Assembly: GCF_905397375.1 (NCBI RefSeq)
Contig: NZ_CAJPVG010000007.1
Span: forward strand, 124,001 to 188,000
Direction: 5' to 3'
DNA: 64,000 nt
DNA from: Ralstonia mannitolilytica
Lineage (GTDB): Bacteria > Pseudomonadota > Gammaproteobacteria > Burkholderiales > Burkholderiaceae
In this document: in pieces, positions 59,654-64,000 of the stretch
Layout of the letters: the number at the start of each line of letters is the position of its first letter
How positions within the stretch are numbered: position 1 is the first letter of the stretch
Translations under genes and position numbers: made by a program
Notes under the pieces: model-generated
Seen by the model: the letters and a program-made list of their open reading frames with translations, nothing else
What the model was told of the DNA's origin: nothing
The model's database searches: none

Positions 59654-60802
59654 TCAAGAAGCGACCGGCTTCTCCCCCGTCAACAAGTAATGCATCAACT
59701 CCCGCACCGGCCGGATCGCCTCCCCGAACGGCAGCTTCCCCGCCCCGCGGAAAAACAGCCCGCGCTCCACGTCCCCCCGCAGCGCCTGCGCCAGCTTCAG
59801 GTCAATGCAGAACTGCCCCACCTTGCCGATGCCATCCCGCAGGCCGCACGTCTGCAGGCAATCGAACCCCTGCAGGCAGTCCCGCACCTTGGCCTTGGCC
59901 TGCAGCGCGCTTTCGCGAGACAGATAACGCGACAGCCAAGGCGTCATCACGGCCCGCGCGGGCAGCCCGGCCACGCTGACAAACTCGCTGATATCGCCTT
60001 GCTCCGCACCCGTCAGCACCCGCTTGAAGCGCACGTGCGCATCGCCCTCCTCCGTCACCGCAAACGCCGTACCGAGCTGCACCGCAGCGGCGCCCTTGTC
60101 GAGCCAGTGTTTCACCTTGGCATGCGAATCGATGCCGCCCGCGAGGATGATCGGAATCTGTTCCGCCGCCAGCCCCAGCTTGATGAACAACTCCCGGCAT
60201 TCATCCAGCACGCGTGCAAACGAGAACCGCTCGTCGCGCAAATCTTCAATACGCGCCGCGCCCAGATGGCCGCCCGCATGTGTGGGGTGCTCGATCACCA
60301 CCGCGTCCGGCAGCCGCGCCTTTTTCATCCAACGTTTGAGCACGACGCCCACGCCGCGCGAGTCGGAAAGGATGGGGATGAGCGCCACCTTCGGATGCTC
60401 CGCCGTCATCTCCGGCAGATCGAGCGGCAGCCCTGCGCCCATGACGATCGCATCGGCGCCGCTCTCGCAGGCCTGCCGCACCAGCGCAGGGTGCGATTCC
60501 ACGGCCTTCATCACATTCACGGCGATCAGGCCGCGGCCTTCCGATACGGCGCGCGCGGCGCGGATTTCCCGGTCGAGCGCGACGAGATTGGCGGCGTTGA
60601 TGGCGTCCTTGTCGCGCGATTTCTCGGTCGCGGCCACGAGGTCCGCATGGTGATGCCGCAGGTCGATGCTGGCGATGGTGCCCATGCCGCCTTCGCGCGC
60701 AACGGCGCCGGCCAGCCGGTGCGCCGAGATGCCGACGCCCATGCCGCCCTGCACGATAGGCACGAGGCTGCGCCCCGCGAGTGTGAACCGACGCTCCAGC
60801 AT
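59654..60802 (-). CDS. FMN-dependent nitronate monooxygenase / 2-nitropropane dioxygenase-like protein
   Basis: The 382-residue TIM-barrel protein has the family start VPIVQGGMGVGISAHRLAGA, the His and Gly-rich core VIEHPTHAGGHLGA, IPIILAGGIDSHAKVKHWLD and GAAAVQLGTAFAVTEEGD. Nitronate monooxygenases detoxify nitronates with FMN; FabK-like enoyl reductases share the fold. The length and His in the PTHAGGH motif favour the former. It stands alone between the AidB-like gene and the thi operon. Confidence 0.88.
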   Translation of the reverse strand: MLERRFTLAGRSLVPIVQGGMGVGISAHRLAGAVAREGGMGTIASIDLRHHHADLVAATEKSRDKDAINAANLVALDREIRAARAVSEGRGLIAVNVMKAVESHPALVRQACESGADAIVMGAGLPLDLPEMTAEHPKVALIPILSDSRGVGVVLKRWMKKARLPDAVVIEHPTHAGGHLGAARIEDLRDERFSFARVLDECRELFIKLGLAAEQIPIILAGGIDSHAKVKHWLDKGAAAVQLGTAFAVTEEGDAHVRFKRVLTGAEQGDISEFVSVAGLPARAVMTPWLSRYLSRESALQAKAKVRDCLQGFDCLQTCGLRDGIGKVGQFCIDLKLAQALRGDVERGLFFRGAGKLPFGEAIRPVRELMHYLLTGEKPVAS

Positions 60803-61031
60803 GACAACTCCCCCCAGCGGCTTTGCCGCAACGCAACAGGCATGAAAAATGGGTTCGAGCGTCGCACAGGTGAAACGCGGCCGGATTGCGCCAGATCAAG
60901 CCGACTGTGCCCGTGCGCCCCGATGCACTTTGCGCGCGGGTTTGGACTGAAATGACCCGGCAGCCGTCACCTGCCGGGAATTCTTGCTGGCAACGCCGGC
61001 AGCCCTGTGCTTAAATTCAGCCTCGTTGGAT
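60803..61031. other. Leader region upstream of the thi operon
   Basis: This gap, continuing into the TPP riboswitch at 61032, contains no coding signal. Promoter elements were not resolved. Confidence 0.3.
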
Positions 61032-61116
61032 GAAACAGGGGTGCCGTACGGATGGGCCGTGCGGCTGAGAGAGTCCCTTCGCACCCGATCCGGTTCGTAC
61101 CGGCGTGGGAAGTTTC
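61032..61116 (+). promoter_or_regulatory. TPP (thiamine pyrophosphate) riboswitch
   Basis: The thi-box signatures are present in order: GGGGTGCC after the P1 arm GAAAC (61032-61036), GCGGCTGAGAGAG, GCACCCGATCCGG, ACCGGCGTGGGAA, and the closing P1 arm GTTTC (61112-61116). It lies 105 bp before thiC and would shut the gene off when thiamine pyrophosphate is plentiful. Confidence 0.96.
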
Positions 61117-61220
61117 AGAACACCGCGTAGTCTCGGCAGCCCACCCTTCCGGGTCACGCCACCTCTCCCGGTTTCGTCCACCGCCTGATCCACCAGGCCA
61201 CAGCATCCAAGGACGAGACC

Positions 61221-63116
<1,896 letters not shown>

Positions 63117-63129
63117 GCCAAGCGGCGCA

Positions 63130-64000
63130 ATGTCAACCTCGACTTCATTTGACGTAACGATCCTCGGCGGCGGCCTCGCTGGCCGCCTGTGTGCGTGGCA
63201 ACTCGCGCAAACGGGGGTGCCGCCTGCGCGCATTGCCGTGGTGGAGCGCGGCCCGCGCGACGGCAGCGGTGCCGCGGCGTATGTGGCCGCGGCCATGCTG
63301 GCGCCGCTGGCTGAAGCCGCCGTGGCCGATCGTTTCGTCGTGGATTTGGGGTTGGCCAGCCTCGCGCTGTGGCGCACCTGGTTGCCCAAGCTGCGCACGC
63401 CGGTCTTCTTCCAGGAGGCCGGCACGCTCGTCGTGTGGCATGCGGCGGATCGTGGAGAGGCATCGCTGTTTGCCAGCCACGTCCGCAATGCCGCGCCGCC
63501 CGAGCGTGTGGCCGCCGATCTGCGCGCCGTGGATGCAGCGGGCATTGCGCAGCTGGAGCCGCTGCTCGCGCAACGCTTCACGCAGGGCCTGTATCTGGCG
63601 GGCGAAGGCCAGCTTGACCCGCGCGGCGTGCTGGATGCGCTGGCGACCGAGCTGGAAGCGCTGGGCGTGCAATTGCGCTGGAACACGGAGGTTGTCGATC
63701 CGAGCCCCGACGCGCTCGCCGCTGCCGGCCTGGGCGCGCGCCTCGTGCTCGATTGCCGTGGCCTCGGTGCCAAGCCGCAGTGGCCGCGCCTGCGTGGCCT
63801 GCGCGGCGAAGTGGCGCGCATCCATGCGCCGGACGTGTCGCTCACGCGGCCGGTGCGCATGCTGCATCCGCGCTACCCGCTGTACATCGCGCCCAAGCCG
63901 GGCAACGTGTACGTGATCGGCGCGACTGAGCTGGAATCCGACGACATGTCGCCGGCAAGCGTGCGCTCCACGCTGGAATTGCTGTCTGCGGCCTACGCCG
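63130..64000 (+). CDS. thiO: Glycine oxidase ThiO, 3' end beyond window
   Basis: ThiO oxidises glycine to the imine used in the thiazole branch of thiamine synthesis. The 290 visible residues open with the FAD motif FDVTILGGGLAGRLCAWQLA and continue with AAAYVAAAMLAPLAE, GLYLAGEGQLDPRGVLDALA and YIAPKPGNVYVIGATELESD. The frame is open to the last base of the window. It follows thiC by 14 bp in the riboswitch-controlled operon. Confidence 0.93.
   Translation, partial: MSTSTSFDVTILGGGLAGRLCAWQLAQTGVPPARIAVVERGPRDGSGAAAYVAAAMLAPLAEAAVADRFVVDLGLASLALWRTWLPKLRTPVFFQEAGTLVVWHAADRGEASLFASHVRNAAPPERVAADLRAVDAAGIAQLEPLLAQRFTQGLYLAGEGQLDPRGVLDALATELEALGVQLRWNTEVVDPSPDALAAAGLGARLVLDCRGLGAKPQWPRLRGLRGEVARIHAPDVSLTRPVRMLHPRYPLYIAPKPGNVYVIGATELESDDMSPASVRSTLELLSAAYA

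Overview
The window is high-GC beta-proteobacterial DNA of the Burkholderiaceae type. The gene families (Burkholderia-type porin, chrBA, PdxR-like MocR regulator, nsrR-hmp-nnrS, a PAAR/Tae4 effector module) look most like Ralstonia or a close relative; this is inferred from gene content only. No rRNA, tRNA, CRISPR array, transposase or integrase was seen. The window opens inside a family III CoA-transferase gene and closes inside thiO.

Layout. 1-7 kb: CoA-transferase, rlmJ, a polyphosphate kinase 2, acylphosphatase, and a NitT/TauT-type ABC permease and ATPase pair without a binding protein. 7-15 kb: a frameshifted alginate-lyase-like remnant, a TonB receptor, a secreted dienelactone-hydrolase-like protein, chromate resistance (chrB-chrA), an orphan MetQ, then about 900 bp without protein genes holding three terminator-ended candidate small RNAs. 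15-22 kb: two orphan response regulators (REC-EAL and REC-LuxR), aquaporin, an MFS pump divergent from its XRE regulator, isochorismatase-like and PaaI-like enzymes. 22-27 kb: porin, and an orphan NitT/TauT binding protein divergent from a TctDE-like two-component system. 27-31 kb: small stress-type proteins (DUF4142, DUF2795) and the NO-detoxification set nsrR, hmp, nnrS with a palindromic NsrR site. 31-43 kb: MocR regulator with two small enzymes, MFS and LysR genes, argC (short type), allE-like cupin, tam with a divergent LysR, and nickel/cobalt efflux (rcnA) divergent from rcnR with a near-consensus operator. 42-49 kb: a DMT exporter behind a polyproline mini-ORF and a multi-hairpin leader, then an amino-acid ABC operon ending in an FAD oxidase, controlled by a divergent IclR gene.

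49-52 kb is the accessory part. A PAAR protein, a Tae4 amidase toxin and an unrecognised membrane protein form an ATGA-coupled orphan type VI effector module. Beside it lies what reads as a stand-alone antisense-RNA immunity cassette of the phage P4 CI / P1 C4 type: a TATAAT box, two target boxes ('seqA'), a terminator, a UUCG-capped antisense segment ('seqB'), the same two boxes again ('seqC') covering a ribosome binding site, a 33-codon leader ORF, and an overlapping 94-aa unknown protein. No phage genes accompany it. This is the most unusual system in the window.

52-64 kb: LysR, coniferyl-aldehyde-type dehydrogenase and a divergent GMC oxidoreductase, a 116-bp palindromic repeat, a GltI-like binding protein, an AidB-like acyl-CoA dehydrogenase, a nitronate monooxygenase-like enzyme, and a TPP riboswitch followed by thiC and thiO.
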